Assembly: GCA_031549195.1 (NCBI GenBank)
Contig: JAVBQF010000014.1
Location: forward strand, 1-16,220
Length of the DNA stretch: 16,220 bases
DNA from: JAVBQF01 sp031549195
Lineage (GTDB): Bacteria > Bacillota_I > Bacilli_A > RF39 > UBA660
Direction: 5' to 3'
The notes under the pieces are model-generated. The model worked only from the letters and a program-made list of their open reading frames with translations, was not told the origin of the DNA and did no database searches. Each line of letters begins with the position of its first letter. Positions within the stretch are counted from its first letter, which is position 1. This document shows positions 14,939-16,220 of the stretch, in pieces. The translations under genes were made by a program, and so were the position numbers.

Positions 14939-15403
14939 ATGGATAAAATAGCACTATCAGAAAAAGTTTGTGATGGCAACACTTGTGCCTATTTTGCTTA
15001 TAGCAGAGTGTATCCTTATGCAATAAGGAATGATGAAGATGTAGCGGGATATACACAAACAGATAAAAATGGTAAAACGGTTATAAGTATGCAAAGTGCC
15101 TACTTATCATCAAACGGTAATTTATATGTTTTAGGTGATGATAATTATTTTCGTCTTCAAATAGGAAATTTAGCATATGCTCATAATTCTGCTCAATTAG
15201 AAATTACTCATATTAGCACTTTTGATGATGATAAACATCATATAGCAGATATGGAAGTAATGAGTGTACAACCTGAAAACGGTGGAATAAGTACTGTGGT
15301 TAAATATACAGATAATTCAACAGTTATTCCAGAAGATATAATTGAGAGATTAATTACACAAGATATGCAACATGAGCAATTGGAAAGACAAAGATTAAAT
15401 TAA
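14939..15403 (+). CDS. Unrecognised small soluble protein
   Basis: I recognise no family in this 154-residue protein. It has no signal peptide or membrane segment. Two cysteines close together (Cys 11 and Cys 16, VCDGNTC) are followed by a run of likely beta strands (about 20-120, for example GNLYVLGDDNYFRLQIG) with many Asp and Asn. A charged helix closes the chain (about 131-154, ending MQHEQLERQRLN). AGGTGA lies upstream of the ATG. It follows the second exporter gene by 37 bases on the same strand and has a strong terminator after it. Codon use matches the housekeeping genes, so recent transfer is not indicated. A link to the exporter is possible but unsupported by motif. Confidence 0.7.
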   Translation: MDKIALSEKVCDGNTCAYFAYSRVYPYAIRNDEDVAGYTQTDKNGKTVISMQSAYLSSNGNLYVLGDDNYFRLQIGNLAYAHNSAQLEITHISTFDDDKHHIADMEVMSVQPENGGISTVVKYTDNSTVIPEDIIERLITQDMQHEQLERQRLN

Positions 15404-15409
15404 AAAAGC

Positions 15410-15438
15410 AAAAGATATGATTTGAATCATATCTTTTT
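15410..15438. terminator. Bidirectional terminator between convergent genes
   Basis: The arms AAAAGATATGATT (15410-15422) and AATCATATCTTTT (15425-15437) form a long hairpin; the innermost bases stay open as a loop. T-rich flanks lie on both sides (TTTTTTA to the right, and AAAAAA at 15402-15407 to the left, read as T on the other strand). It can end transcripts from 14939 (+) and 15791 (-). Confidence 0.85.
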
Positions 15439-15449
15439 TAGAATGTAAT

Positions 15450-15791
15450 TTAATTATTAACTTTAGTACAGTGACATTCACTAGATTTACAAATGCAATT
15501 TGGATTATAACCACTAGCGCATTCATCTGTACAGGTACATTTCCATCTTTTCAATGTTGGTAATATTGTCTTTGCATCAGCTAGGGCTTCCTCTTTTGTT
15601 TTCCCTGAATACTCAGCATAATTAACACTATCTGAGATAGCTTCTTCTAATGTTTGATAGCTGATAAACTCACCTTTTTCAAAACAATATTTACAGTAAT
15701 CAGTAGATACAGTTCCATCAGCATTTGTTCCTTTATCACTTTCATTTCCAAGTGGCATTGAACAACTTTGACATACTATCATTTCTTTCAT
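15450..15791 (-). CDS. Zinc-ribbon protein with metallothionein-like cysteine-rich tail
   Basis: A 113-residue protein, the only minus-strand gene. The N-terminal part (1-60) matches the putative zinc-ribbon family (PF12674-like): CQSCSMPLG (7-15) and DYCKYCFEKGEF (31-42) give four zinc ligands (Cys 7, 10, 33, 36), with NADGT between them. A helical linker (about 47-80) leads to a tail with seven cysteines in 24 residues: Cys 85, 87, 91, 99, 101, 106 and 108, including three CxC pairs, plus one His (107). Such clustering is typical of metallothioneins and metal-binding tails. Metal storage or sensing is inferred. AAGGAG (15798-15803) is 6 bases from the ATG, and the promoter is an extended -10 (TGTTATAAT). 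Confidence 0.8.
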   Translation of the reverse strand: MKEMIVCQSCSMPLGNESDKGTNADGTVSTDYCKYCFEKGEFISYQTLEEAISDSVNYAEYSGKTKEEALADAKTILPTLKRWKCTCTDECASGYNPNCICKSSECHCTKVNN

Positions 15792-15815
15792 TTTTGTCTC
15801 CTTATTTCTAGTTAA

Positions 15816-15844
15816 ATTATAACATTTAAAAATAAAAATTAGAA
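15816..15844 (-). promoter_or_regulatory. Promoter of the zinc-ribbon gene (extended -10)
   Basis: On the minus strand TGTTATAAT (15824 down to 15816) is a perfect -10 with the TGN extension. The -35 position (TTCTAA, 15844 to 15839) is weak, as is common when the extension is present. It lies about 25 bases upstream of the start codon. Confidence 0.65.
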
Positions 15845-15970
15845 GTTCTTAATTTAAAAGATATGCTTTAAGCCCATCTCTTTCTGTAACTCATTATATT
15901 GATAAATTATATATCCTAATTATTTAGTTCGATAAGTAAAAATATATAATTATCACTTTAATAATTTCTG
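15845..15970. other. Intergenic stretch without recognised content
   Basis: Very AT-rich spacer between the divergent zinc-ribbon and prepilin promoters. I see no RNA gene, clear hairpin or convincing reading frame. A 21-codon minus-strand stretch (15854-15919) reads sensibly but lacks a start. Confidence 0.5.
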
Positions 15971-15999
15971 TTGCCCCACAAAACAAAGAATGATAAAAT
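15971..15999 (+). promoter_or_regulatory. Promoter of the prepilin-like gene (TTGCCC-17-TAAAAT, extended -10)
   Basis: TTGCCC (15971-15976) and TAAAAT (15994-15999) are 17 bases apart, with TGA before the -10. The CCCC within the surrounding AT-rich DNA makes the -35 stand out. A second -10-like CATAAT at 16005 lacks a -35 partner. Confidence 0.6.
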
Positions 16000-16037
16000 A
16001 AAGACATAATAGAAAAGTAAAATAGGAGACAGTAAAT

Positions 16038-16220
16038 ATGAAGGAAAATGGTGGAATAAATAAGAAAGAAAACATAGCAAAGAAAAGACGAGGGTTCACC
16101 TTAATAGAACTGTTGGCAGTAATAATAATATTAGGAATACTAATGGTAATAGCAATACCAAGTGTAGCAGAATATGTAAACAAATCAAAAAAGAATGCAT
16201 ACGTAGCAACAGCGAAACAA
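16038..16220 (+). CDS. Type IV prepilin-like protein, 5' part (continues beyond window)
   Basis: ATG 16038 follows AGGAG (16024-16028) by 9 bases, and the frame stays open for 61 codons to the edge. It begins with a 19-residue basic leader ending in KKRRG. The class III prepilin motif GFTLIELLAVIIILGIL follows, with cleavage expected between Gly 19 and Phe 20 and the conserved Glu at mature position 5 (Glu 24). The hydrophobic helix runs to about residue 41, then EYVNKSKKNAYVATAKQ. A prepilin peptidase would trim and methylate it before assembly into a pilus-like fibre or retention in the membrane. It could be a ComGC/GspG-like pilin, or the anchor of a much larger surface protein like the one at the left edge. 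Every Ile codon visible is ATA, unlike the central genes. Confidence 0.88.
   Translation, partial: MKENGGINKKENIAKKRRGFTLIELLAVIIILGILMVIAIPSVAEYVNKSKKNAYVATAKQ

Noticed and set aside
15854..15919. Minus-strand 21-codon stretch ending in ELQKEMGLKHIF and a stop
   Set aside because: It reads like protein but has no start codon or ribosome site and is too short to separate a gene remnant from chance.
15953..16183. Minus-strand 76-codon open frame opposite the prepilin start
   Set aside because: The plus strand has promoter, ribosome site and an unmistakable prepilin motif; the antisense frame is a shadow.

Overview
The window is AT-rich, densely packed, and almost entirely on one strand. Ribosome binding sites are strong (AGGAGG or AGGTG type), promoters often carry an extended -10, and short hairpin terminators sit tight against stop codons. 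This, with trigger factor, GreA, DUF1003, TetR and paired half-ABC exporters of Firmicutes type, points to a low-GC Firmicute (Bacilli or Clostridia-like, possibly an uncultured gut lineage). All genes read in the standard code. Of 14 visible stop codons nine are TAA, five are TAG and none is TGA.

Layout. (1) 2-2335: the 3' part of a large surface protein with Ig-like repeats and a C-terminal glycine-rich domain, open to the left edge. (2) 2430-6227: an apparent operon of two U32-family proteins (probable TrhP1/TrhP2, tRNA U34 hydroxylation), a DUF1003 membrane protein and a dGTPase-like HD phosphohydrolase. (3) 6287-6754 greA and 6828-8090 tig, each with its own promoter and terminator. (4) 8165-10113: an unrecognised membrane-anchored protein and a phosphomannomutase/phosphoglucomutase. 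(5) 10234-14901: a TetR regulator and an asymmetric heterodimeric ABC exporter, with a palindromic operator between the -35 and -10 boxes. (6) 14939-15403: an unrecognised small protein. (7) 15450-15791, minus strand: a zinc-ribbon protein with a metallothionein-like CxC tail, sharing a bidirectional terminator with its convergent neighbour. (8) 16038 to the right edge: the start of a type IV prepilin-like protein.

How the parts relate. The middle is a conserved housekeeping block (tRNA modification, nucleotide metabolism, transcription rescue, protein folding, sugar phosphates); U32 genes close to greA recall the B. subtilis yrrN-yrrO-udk-greA neighbourhood. The TetR/ABC unit looks like a self-repressed efflux module. 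The two edge genes share a striking codon style (Ile almost only ATA, Val GTA, Thr ACA, Ser AGT) not seen in the middle genes. They may belong to one class of surface proteins, anchored or assembled through a prepilin-type N-terminus. The left protein has one Cys pair per Ig-like B repeat and the 8165 protein has two Cys outside the membrane, so extracytoplasmic disulphides are plausible. No mobile element, CRISPR array, tRNA or rRNA gene was seen.
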